Source: Taiwanofungus camphoratus
Lineage: Eukaryota; Basidiomycota; Agaricomycetes; Polyporales; Taiwanofungaceae
Assembly: GCA_003999685.1 (NCBI GenBank)
Contig: CP021222.1
Coordinates: forward strand, 2,790,001 to 2,854,000
DNA length: 64,000 bases
Reading direction: 5' to 3'
In this document: positions 1 to 9,069 of the stretch, one piece after another
How the letters are laid out: the number at the start of each line of letters is the position of its first letter
How positions within the stretch are numbered: position 1 is the stretch's first letter
Translations under genes and position numbers: made by a program
Notes under the pieces: model-generated
What the model was told of the DNA's origin: nothing
The model's input: only the letters and a program-made list of their open reading frames with translations
Database searches by the model: none

Positions 1-1417
1 CAAGTGGGAGAGCGTCATTCACATTGTAAGCGCACAATGTCGAGACATTCTCAGTCCGAGAAAGCAGCATCGCCCAGTCGTGTGGATGACGTAGGCTCCA
101 GACCTGGAGATCCTGTATTTCGGACAGTGGAAGACCCTCACAGACGGTCTGTAGAGTGTGTGAAGCTACATGGTCGGATGGGTCGTATGAGAGGTCGATT
201 TGTACAGCCACCCCCTCAAGTCCATGACCGACGAGGACGCTAGGCTCGGCATCAAAGCCTTGCATATGAATTGTCAACTGCCTGAAATTTCTCCGGATGC
301 ATAAGGTACGTGGATGACACTGCGGAGAGATCTTTGAGGTAAGATAGCGTGCCAGATCTGATGCACCTGTCTCGGAAAGGCAATGAAGTGCGATAGTCGT
401 AATTCATGGGAGAGTGAGGTGATTCAGGATGTTCGTACACTCAAGAGCGTATGCTTCGAGCTGTATTGATAGCAGTTGGGGTAGAGCATAGCGCCGAGAG
501 ACCGGTTGCACCTCTAAAGAAGCGTCATATTCGAACAGTGGGGCATAGCTGAACTTGAGAGTCTCCAAAAGAGAAAATTGCTCGAGCGTGCCGAGCATCT
601 CCAGCAGTGATGGGGCGCGGTCTGCGGCACTGATTTTAAGGTGCCTGAGGCTGTGACGAAAGGCTACCGTATTTGAAAGGGCCAGGGTTTGATGTATACT
701 GAGTCGCTGAAGACGGGGGGTTTGATCGTTGAAAAGAAGTGCAGGTAGCGGTATGCGCTCTGCGCCGCGACTGTCTACAGGTGAGATATCACGGAAAACG
801 AAGTTTTCGAGTAGGGGCACAGGACCATCCATTGTCTTTGATATCCCTTCCAAGTCTGTTCTTAAACCATCGATACGGATTTGGTGTATGCGTGGCATCT
901 CCTTAAGGACCAGCGCAAGCGCATGCAGTTCAAAACTATGTCGAACATCAGCTATGACCACCAAAGGTACTTGCTTTGAGCGTGCTAGGACCTTGGTGAC
1001 CCACCGCACTGGCTGCCCTCTGATGCAGATGTAGGCCCAAAGTCTGGGGCAGCCCAGTGCTACGTCACGCCAATGAGAGCAGACACAGGTTAGGCTGACC
1101 CATTTATATGGTTGATATTCACATTCAACTTGAGCTTGAATGGCACATTCGATGAATACAAGTGCCAACACTTCTGAAGGAAGTCTACAGATAGGCATGA
1201 GGGTATTCAAGCACGTCTTCAGTGTCCGGACAGCACGAGAATACACCGCGATGTCTTGCTCTATATGGCGAATCTCTTGCTCTATATTGCATCGAAGTGT
1301 ACCTGCATTCATGCGGATTGTGACGTCGGCCAGTGTCTCATAAGTGGACTGCGGTTCGAGTGTGCCTCTGATGGAGAAATAATGATAGCAGTCAGTGCCA
1401 TTCTGATTAATAATCAA
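1..1417 (-). pseudogene. F-box/LRR-like protein with in-frame stop, 3' end outside window
   Basis: The first 337 codons (1417 to 407) contain an F-box-like segment around residues 75-110 (RLPSEVLALVF, then VCSHWRDVALGCPRLW), followed by leucine-rich sequence. This is the usual plan of the large Agaricomycete F-box family, whose members are presumed SCF ubiquitin-ligase adaptors. A TGA at 404-406 interrupts the frame. The same frame then stays open to base 1 and still reads like the family (ILNHLTLP-stop-ITTIALHCLSE, later EIQDLQVWSL). The stop therefore looks like a single nonsense change inside a longer protein. It is either a recent pseudogene, a truncated allele or a read-through product. 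A methionine about 37 codons in is an alternative start. The C-terminal part resembles the relic at 15860-16599. Confidence 0.6.
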
Positions 1418-2119
1418 TTTTGGAAACTAACGACTTGGATGGATGGATAAATGGATGGATGAATGGAATCAATTTGCATGCTACGGGTGCATAAGCACCT
1501 ATGGTGCACATGCTACAGTGTGTTGTATAAAACTGTATCTACGAATATGTTATATGTACTGTAAATATTCGATATTTATGTGTGGATTTGTATTATTTGG
1601 GCAATTGAATGCAAGAGTGCCCGGATCTAAACCTGCCGTCCTTAAACAGTATGATGATACTGCGGATATATCTCTTGCGGTGGCAGGAAGCCGGGTGGTG
1701 GTCCCTCACCCTCCATCAAAACTCCCCGGGACTCTGAATAACAACTTAGAGGTGATCTTTCTCTTTTGTCTTGTATATCGCTTGCTCGCCAAAGCAAGGT
1801 TGAAACTTGAAAGTGTTGGCCATTGCTTGTGCATTTATTTGTATATATTGTTGTTGACACTGAGGCCTCAATTGCTCCTTGTGTGTGTGTGTGTGTGTGT
1901 GTGTGTATTCATGATGATGATGATGATGATAAATTCAATTATTCTTTTTCAAGCAACTGTATGCTTATGGTGGAGTCTAGTCAAATCCATACAAACAATG
2001 GGATTTCAACTAATTTGAATCATGTAATACCACTTTTCACCCCAACTCCTTCTAATGTTTGTCCAAATGGCTGCTGCCCTCAGCCCATGCCACTGAAGGG
2101 TAACAGTTACTGAAATATG
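1418..2119. other. Gene-free stretch with two microsatellites
   Basis: I see no supported gene. Near the middle are a perfect (GT)13 tract and, four bases later, an (ATG)n tract of about 20 bases. The open frames here are short, AT-rich and partly made of the repeats themselves. Confidence 0.6.
1881..1930. repeat. (GT)13 and (ATG)n microsatellites
   Basis: A GT dinucleotide run occupies 1881-1906. A short spacer follows, then an ATG trinucleotide run from 1911 to 1930. Both are perfect. They should be length-polymorphic between strains. Confidence 0.95.
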
Positions 2120-3960
2120 GTCTCAGCCCATACCGTTTGAAGATCACTCTGCAATATCTGGACTAGGGCTGCTGAGGCCCGATGATACGACCTAGGGGAC
2201 CCTGGTACCTAGGGAGTGCTCCACAACGTGGCTGTGGGGTAGTGTGATAACTGTGAGGATGTGAGGGTAGGAGCTACAACCTGTATGATACCGGGAAACC
2301 TGTATGTCTTGTTTTTGTAAGTAGGGGAGTAAGGGGTCAAGGGTCCTGCACAACAGGATCTTGTTCCTAAGTGCTATACAATCCCTAAGGCCTTGCGAGG
2401 CCCTCCGAAGTATGCGAAGTCCTTCGAGATTCTGTGAAGTCCTTCGAAGTTTTAGCTAAATCGCGCGAGCTGACTTCGTAGGCTGTATAGAGTTAGGGAG
2501 CAATAAGCCAATGGACTATAATTTCTACTAAGCGGCAGAGGGTACAGGACTGCTGCGAAGTCCTTTTAGCTAGAGTTAGCTAAAGGGCGTAAGGCTTAGA
2601 GGTTTGTTAGAGCGAGGTGGGCGAGGTTTGGCTAGCGTAGGAGACTTGTAGGAGAGGTCAGATGGTTCGGAGAGCTAATACTTGGAATAGGAATGGGAGA
2701 ACGAGGTTGCTGGAAGCTCTGAAGTGTCTGATGACTTCGAGGTGTAGGTCGGAGAGTTCGAGGGTGTAGAGGGAGGTGCTATAGCCTGAAATGAAGGCTA
2801 TGGGAGAGTCGTAGGGTTATTCGTAGGACGTAGGAATGACACAACGTGAGCCTAAAGGTATAACTAAGGCGGAGGCCCACCAGATAGGTGCTATAAGAGG
2901 TGCTGAAGGGCGCGAAGTCACGGCAACTTCGTAGATTGTAGTGCGTAGTTTGGGAAGCGTAGACGTGGTTCGTAGATATATCGCGAGCGCAGACGTAGTT
3001 CAAAGGTACTGAGATCGGAGCTGGGGTGGAGACTTAGGGGCCTTAGGACCGTTCCTAAGGTTGTACTCACGACACTTTCCTGAGATCGGAGCTACCGGGG
3101 AACTTGTATTCCAAAGAGAGAAGCGTGCACTGAGGGGTCTCTCTCGTACATAGTAAACTACCTCTGACTAAATAGGGGAGCGTGAGGTGAACTATTCTTG
3201 CACGAAGTGATCCTTACGAGCCCGAAATGTGTACTAAAGCGCATGGACTCCGAAGTGAACACGAGGAGGATAGGAACTAATTAGGAACTGAAACAGGGGA
3301 ACTATGTACGGTAGAAAGGTGACCAACTTCATTCACGAGGGCGGGATGACTATCCAAGAGCAGCCATGCGCCGTGATCACCTATCTTAGTGGGCTAAAAG
3401 TGCACGAAGTTCTTAGCAGCGGGACTTGGCCTAATCGGGGTAGGAGGTGTCCTAACTGGGTGGAGGGCCATATGGATACGCCCTAGGATGACCTTATGGC
3501 ATAGGATCGAGACCCATGGGGTGCGCAAGGCTTCCTAAGTCCAGCTTCTGGAACTTCGGACCATTTTGGAGCCTATCGGAGGTAGCTGCAATCACAAGAG
3601 CTAGGAGAGACTTAGCTAAGACTTCTTAGCTAAGCCCGGAATGAGTGACGTAGTAGGTAGGACCTAGATCCAATGGAACAGTGTGGGAGGGCCGGCAGTG
3701 TCCAATAGTGGACTTAGCAGGAGTTAGGGACTTCACGTCTAGCATTTGAAACCTCGTAGCACCTCGTGTGACTTCGCAAGACTTCGTAGGGTGTTAGAAG
3801 GGTTTAGGAAGGAAAGGAGGCGTTAGGAATATTATAGGAACCTATCCCTCCTGTCGTAGGCTGTAGAAGAGTCTTAGAGTGGTCAGTTGGGGGATTAGAA
3901 AGCTCCTAAAATCATGATTCGGGGCCCAGGAGGCTATGGGACTCATCACCGGCAAGTTGA
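2120..3960. mobile_element. Decayed LTR-retrotransposon-like sequence, no intact coding region
   Basis: The stretch is rich in recurring short motifs such as GAAGTCCTTCG, ACTTCGTAG and TTAGCTAAG in both orientations. It also has a direct repeat of GAGATCGGAGCT at about 3011 and 3082. No frame encodes a recognisable gag, protease, reverse transcriptase or integrase. I infer LTR or other non-coding parts of an old element from the motif-dense, gene-free character. I could not define TG...CA ends or target-site duplications, so this may be several nested relics. Confidence 0.35.
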
Positions 3961-4085
3961 ATCTCTGAACACAACAGCATTAAAGATGGGTTGTTAGCTT
4001 GGCTGGGTTTAGGTGGGGTTACACAATTGGTTTAAAGAATAATTTAAGGGGTAAATATAAATGGTGGTGGGGTAAGAACAGAGGT

Positions 4086-4171
4086 GGGGCTGCAGGAATT
4101 GAACCTGCAAGTCTACCAAGCAAGTGTCATGGTGCCCTCCAGATGGTTTAACCCCTTCACCACCAGACCCC
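4086..4171 (-). repeat. tRNA-related sequence, probably a SINE head
   Basis: On the minus strand an 86-nt block starts GGGG and ends CCCC, as an acceptor stem would. It contains a near-perfect B box (GGTTCAATTCC, plus 4095-4105) inside a TGCAG/CTGCA T-stem, and an A-box-like TGGTGAAGGGG near its 5' end. The rest of the acceptor stem mispairs, and I cannot draw a normal anticodon arm. A working tRNA is therefore unlikely. A tRNA-derived SINE keeping its internal polymerase III promoter fits better. Confidence 0.5.
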
Positions 4172-4351
4172 TAACACACTTCTTGTACTCTTATCACCAC
4201 CTGATGGTCTTTTTTCCATGCCCACTGGGGCAGGGGGGGAGTGGTCCCTCAATGGCAATGTCATTGTATCCTTAGCAGATGGCAGTAAAGTTATGATGCT
4301 GCTGTCTGCTAGCCCAGGCTAACAGTAGGTGGTCACTGGGTGACCTGATGG

Positions 4352-4501
4352 TGGAGTCCTCCCTTTATAAAGGAGGTTTGTAAGAGGGTCTCACCAATGC
4401 TCTAACTGCCACGTAGCTGGGGTCTATACCAGCTATACCATGGAGCACTGGAGTCCTCCCTTGATAAAGGAGGTTTGCAAGAGGGTCTCACCAATGCTCT
4501 A
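4352..4501. repeat. Two 52-bp direct repeats
   Basis: 4352-4403 and 4450-4501 are near-identical 52-bp units. Both begin GGAGTCCTCCC and end CACCAATGCTCTA, and they differ at only two positions. Each contains an internal hairpin (CCTCC...GGAGG). The 46-bp spacer is unrelated. Confidence 0.9.
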
Positions 4502-5180
4502 GGCTCCTCTATTGCTCACTGTCTCTGACAGTGAGTAGTGGGTCTCCCCAATATGGGGCTCTCTGTTCACACCCATTGTTTGGGAGATTGCTTGCTGCAA
4601 CCATAGGGGGAGTCCTGGTTCTAGGGCCAAAGGCTTACAACTATCAGGAACCAAATGGGAAGGTGCTCATGGCCATCCATGAACGTGAGAGAGCTTTCTG
4701 CCTGCAAGGGGCCAATAAGGATAGGGGATGATAAGATGGGGACTGTGGTGAAAACAAGCCAATCTCACGGACAGGCCACCCCACTCCTCATTAGCTTTGC
4801 TTAGTTGAGGATGTTAGTAGGGATAACTTAAACTTCAGGATGGGCATCCCTTACACTTTTGGATGCCCTGCAATTCACACCCTGGTAGCAGCCTCTGTGA
4901 GATGGAGAGCCCTGACAGTTATCACGGGAATCTGCACCTTAGGGCACCAGCAAACTGGCTGTGGGGTTATGGGAAAGTGGACCAGGTTGGCAGCCTGAAC
5001 AACCCACCAGGCTGTAGTGGGGATCTGGGAGAACCAGGTCTCTGGCTCAAGAGGTCAAAATCCTCTGTCAGTGAATCTCTGGGGAAGATCCAGAGTATTC
5101 ACATGAGTTGTTACTGTGTCACACTTCTAGAAGTGTCAGGGTATTATGCCTGCAAAGGGCCCTTTAGATGAGCATGGAGC

Positions 5181-5445
5181 ATGAAATGCAGGTTGTGCGG
5201 GCCTCTTCCGGATGTCGCTTCCCTGTTGGCTGGGGACTTGTATGGCCGTAACACGCTGTCGCTTCTCTGGCGGCTGGGGACTTGTACGTCTGGGCTGGCT
5301 GTGCCCTTCCTTTTGCAGGCCTTGCGGGATTATCTGTCCACGCCATATTTCAAGGCCACCCGCAACTGCAGGTGCGCCGCTCAGGCGGGAGTGGAAGCCC
5401 ATCTACTATCACACGGAACTCTACATGTACCTACGCTGTATGGAG
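5181..5445. other. Gene-free stretch with an imperfect tandem repeat
   Basis: A roughly 46-bp period is visible: GTCGCTTC...GGCTGGGGACTTGTA occurs at about 5213 and again at about 5258. Several short frames are open on both strands, but none is recognisable. The stretch leads into the promoter of the NADH dehydrogenase gene. Confidence 0.5.
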
Positions 5446-5468
5446 TATAAACCCGGTGAATATAAAAG
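5446..5468 (+). promoter_or_regulatory. Two TATA boxes upstream of the NADH dehydrogenase gene
   Basis: TATAAA occurs at 5446-5451 and TATAAAAG at 5461-5468. They lie about 130-145 bp before the chosen start codon, a sensible distance for a fungal core promoter with a short leader. Confidence 0.5.
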
Positions 5469-5592
5469 AAAATAAAAAAGACACTGAGGCCTGCCGTCGG
5501 CGACGTCATGACTGCGACACGTGGGAAATGCGTCCCTTCGTGCTCACCATCGTCCACGAGCATCTCGACCGTCCGTCCATCGCTCGTCCTGC

Positions 5593-8500
5593 ATGCTCGC
5601 TGCTCCTTTTCGGCGAGCGCCCCTGCGCCTCCGCCCGCCGTCGCGCCGTCCCGTTGGCATCCCTGGTGTCTGCCTCCTGCTTCGGCCGTATCCCCTCCGC
5701 GCCTTCACGCTCGACGCACGCCCCGCACCCAACCCGACGCCCCCGTCCCCGCCGCGCCGCCGCGTGTTTGCCCGCGCACGCACGGCCGTCCGCGTGACGC
5801 TGTACCTGCTGACCTCTGCCGTCGTCGGCGGCGTCGTCGTCATCTCCGCCATCTTCGTCCACGATGCCTTCACCTACACTGAGCGCGTGCGCCGTCTTTG
5901 CCCGCTTCCCGCCTCCGCCCGCACGTTGACCGCCTGACTTGCCCCCGCAGCACATCGACGGCGTCCCCGTCTCGCCCCTCGCCCTCCACCCCGACCGCGG
6001 CGGCCCCAAGAACCTCCCCGTCATCAAGGCCCTCCTCAGCGACATGCAGGACGAGCAGAACGCCCTCCTCGTCGACAAGCCCCACCTCGTCATCGTCGGA
6101 GGCGGCTGGGGCGTGAGTGCTCCCACCCGGCCCCTGGCACACGACCCGCTGACCCCTCCCGACAGGCCGTGGGCGTCCTCCAGACTCTCAGCCCCGGCGA
6201 CTACCACGTGACCGTCGTGTCCCCCGAGACCTACACCACCTTCACGCCCCTCCTCCCCTGTGCGTCTTACCCCCGAGCCTGCCCCCGCTGACCTCACCTT
6301 CCTCCCCCAGCGGCCGCGGTTGGCACCGTCCAGGTCCGCTCCCTCGTCGAGCCGCTCCGCAAGATCGTCGCCCGCCTGCACGGCCACCTCCTCTGCGCCC
6401 GCGCCGTCGACCTCGTCATGTCCGACCGCCTCCTCGAGGTCGAGACCGCCCGCGCCGACGGCTCCACCGAGCGCATCTACGTCCCGTGAGTCCCCCGCCC
6501 TGCCCGGCCCACTGCCGCGCTGACAGCGCTCTCTGTGCGTGTGCACGCCCCAGGTACGACAAGCTCGTCATCGCGGTCGGCTCGACCTCGAGCACGCACG
6601 GCGTCCCCGGGCTCGAGCACTGCTTCCAGCTCAAGACCGTCGCGGACTCGCGGCTCATCCGCAAACGCATCATCGGTGCGTCCCCCCCCCGCGCTCCCCA
6701 CTCGCGTCTCCCAGCTAACACCCTGCCTTTCCGCGTCCGCGCCAGACAACTTCGAGACCGCGTCGCTGCCGACGACGAGCCCCGAGGAGCGCCGCCGCCT
6801 GCTCAGCTTCGTCGTGTGCGGCGGCGGCCCAACGGGCGTCGAGACTGCCGCCGAGATATACGACCTCTGCCAGGAGGACATCATGAACTATGTGCGTGCG
6901 CGGCCCCCGTTCCCCTTTCCCCCCTTTCGCTTTCTGAGTTTCTCCTTGCCTCTCTTCCTCCATTCGTCCTTTCTACGTTTCTTCCCTTTGTCCCCTTCCC
7001 TTTTCGCGAAGTTTTTATTACCGGCGGGCTGCGTCGGTACGAGGCTGATGTGTGTGGGCGCCGTGTAGTACCCGAAGATCTGCCGCGAGGAGGTGTCGAT
7101 ACACCTGATCCAGAGCCGCGAGCATATCCTGAACACGGTGCGTCGTCGTTGTTCTGACACCCGCATTCGAGCGCGCCCAACGAGCACCCCGGCAGTACTC
7201 CGAGGCGATCTCGCGCTATGCCGAGGTGAGCCCCCTCCCCCTCGTCTGCCCTCCTCCTCTCTCCCCCACTCCACCCTGACCCGTCCCCCCACTCCAGCAA
7301 AGGTTCCTCCACTCGGGCATCCACCTCATCACCTCCGCGCGCGTCGCGGCGGTGCACGGCGACCGCGTCGTGTACACGACGCGCGCGCCGGACGGGACGA
7401 CGGAGCGGCACGAGGTGCCGACGAACTTTGTGCTGTGGAGCACGGGCATCGCGATGAACCCGTTCTCGGAGCGCGTGTCCAACTTGCTGTGCGTGCCCGT
7501 CTGCTCTCTGCTCGCGCCGTGACGTGTGCTGCGGCGGGGGCGCGCCGGTGCTGGTGCTGGTGCTGATGCTGGTGCTGACGCGTGCGCATGCAGGCCGAAC
7601 CAGGTGCACAGGAAGGCGATCGTGACGGACGCGCATCTGCGCATCAAGGGCGCGCCTGTGGGCGAGGTGTACGCGATCGGCGACGCGAGCACGGTGCGTG
7701 GTCTCTCTCCCCCGCCTCTTGCTGCCCACCCCACTCCCCCCCTGACGCCCCCCGTGCGCGCGCAGATCGAGACGTCGGTCGTGAGCTACCTGCTGGACCT
7801 CGTCGACGAGGCGGACAAGAACAAGGACGGGAAGATCGACTATGAGGAGTGGGAGGTCATGGGTGTGTCTTGTGTCTCTTTGCGCTCGCGCGCGCGCTCC
7901 TCTCCCCCGCGCGTGACTCACCGCGCCGCCGCTCCCCGCAGTCAGCCGCATCAAGGCGCGCATACCCATGGCGGAGGCGCAGCTGCAAAAGGTGCGTCCG
8001 TCGCGTTTGCGCGTGCTGTGCGCGGTAGAGTGGGGGCGGCGCTGACGCTGTGCGATCGCAGGTCCGCGAGCTGTTCGACCTGTACGACTCGGACGCGGAC
8101 AACAGCCTCACCCTGAACGAGCTCGCGGTGCTCCTGCAGGAGGTCGGGAACAAGATCACCGCGCTCCCCGCCGTGCGTGTCTGCTGCTTCCCCGCTCTCC
8201 GCCCTCCGCTCTCCGCGCCCGTGCTGACACGCGTGTTTCGGTTTCGGACTGCCCGCCGCGGCGTGTGCAGACCGCGCAGGTCGCGTCGCAACAGGGGAAG
8301 TACCTCGGCCGCAAGCTGTCCCGTCTCGCGAGGCAGCGCGACGTGCTCGCCGCGAACGGGCTCGCGAACGGCCCAGGCGCGGACGAGGCCGTCGCGCCAC
8401 CGTTCAAGTACCGCCACCTCGGCTCCCTCGCGTGCGTCCTCCGTCCCTGACCCATTTTATTTTAATTATCAATCGGAGTGCGCTGACGCGCGCGGCGCAG

Positions 8501-8777
8501 CTACATCGGCAACGCGGCGGTGTTCGACCTCGGCGGCACGAGCTTCATGGGCGGGCTCGCGGCGATGTACGCGTGGCGCAGCGTGTACTGGAGCGAGCAG
8601 GTGAGCATGCGCACGCGCGCGCTGCTCATGATCGACTGGATCGTGCGGTGCGTGTTGTCGGTCCAGGCGTCCGCTGCGGCTCGGTTTGGCTGATTGTTTA
8701 TCGTGGTCGTGGTCGTGGTCGTGGTCGTGGCGCCGCTGTGCAGGGGCGTGTGGGGCCGGGACCTGTCGCGGCTGTGA
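5593..8777 (+). CDS. NDE1: External alternative NADH:ubiquinone oxidoreductase with EF-hands
   Basis: This is a type II, rotenone-insensitive NADH dehydrogenase of the mitochondrial inner membrane. It oxidises NADH and reduces ubiquinone without pumping protons. I predict 16 exons: 5593-5886, 5951-6112, 6166-6259, 6311-6485, 6554-6675, 6746-6891, 7069-7137, 7196-7225, 7298-7488, 7594-7693, 7766-7862, 7942-7991, 8062-8172, 8271-8431, 8501-8647 and 8744-8777. They give 660 residues in one frame. The protein shows an arginine-rich presequence, a membrane segment (about 63-85), an FAD motif (VIVGGGWGA, near 145), an NADH motif (VVCGGGPTG, near 305) and two EF-hand loops (about 478-489 and 519-530). 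It ends WGRDLSRL, as the family does. The EF-hands point to the external, calcium-responsive NDE1 type. The start is the first in-frame ATG. The gene is markedly GC-rich. Confidence 0.93.
8701..8730 (+). repeat. (TCGTGG)5 hexanucleotide repeat in the last intron
   Basis: Five perfect hexamer copies lie inside the predicted last intron (8648-8743). A similar GGTGCT array occurs in the intron at 7489-7593. Being intronic, length changes would not alter the protein. Confidence 0.85.
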
Positions 8778-9069
8778 TTCCCAACGGATAGCAAGTCTGC
8801 GCGGCCGAGTGCAGCGCTGGCAAGAACGCATGCCGTGCATACCACACCTTTTCGCGGCGCTGGCCAGCAAATTCCCGGTCTCCAGGTGGAAAAAAAAACA
8901 GTGCCGTGCATGGCGTACTGACGTCTTCTCCACGGACGCTCAGAATGAATAGTAATCGGCGAGAATCCCGACGGTGCGATACGATACCGGTCTCTGCGGG
9001 CGTTGTTGTTGTGCACGATAGAATACATTCTGTTGTATCTACTTCCACGCGTATATCAGTGCTACAGTA

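Larger units (their letters stand above)
3961..5180. mobile_element. CpG-poor repeat relic with tRNA-like block and tandem repeats
   Basis: CpG is nearly absent here and TpG/CpA are abundant, unlike the CpG-rich genes that follow. The stretch carries a tRNA-related block (4086-4171) and two 52-bp copies of one sequence (4352-4403 and 4450-4501). No frame resembles a known protein. The composition fits an old, methylated and deaminated mobile element, but the family is unknown. Confidence 0.45.

Noticed and set aside
1881-1930. CRISPR-like or satellite array
   Set aside because: Only simple GT and ATG microsatellites, with no spacer-repeat structure.
4086-4171. Functional tRNA gene
   Set aside because: The B box and T-stem are good, but the acceptor stem mispairs beyond four bases and no anticodon arm can be drawn.
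5506-6546. 346-codon minus-strand frame
   Set aside because: It is antisense to the first NADH dehydrogenase exons; high GC at third positions opens the opposite strand. The protein is low-complexity Gly/Arg/Ala.
6881-7969. 362-codon minus-strand frame
   Set aside because: Same cause: it spans several NADH dehydrogenase exons and introns in antisense, with an Arg/His/Gly-rich sequence and no family motif.
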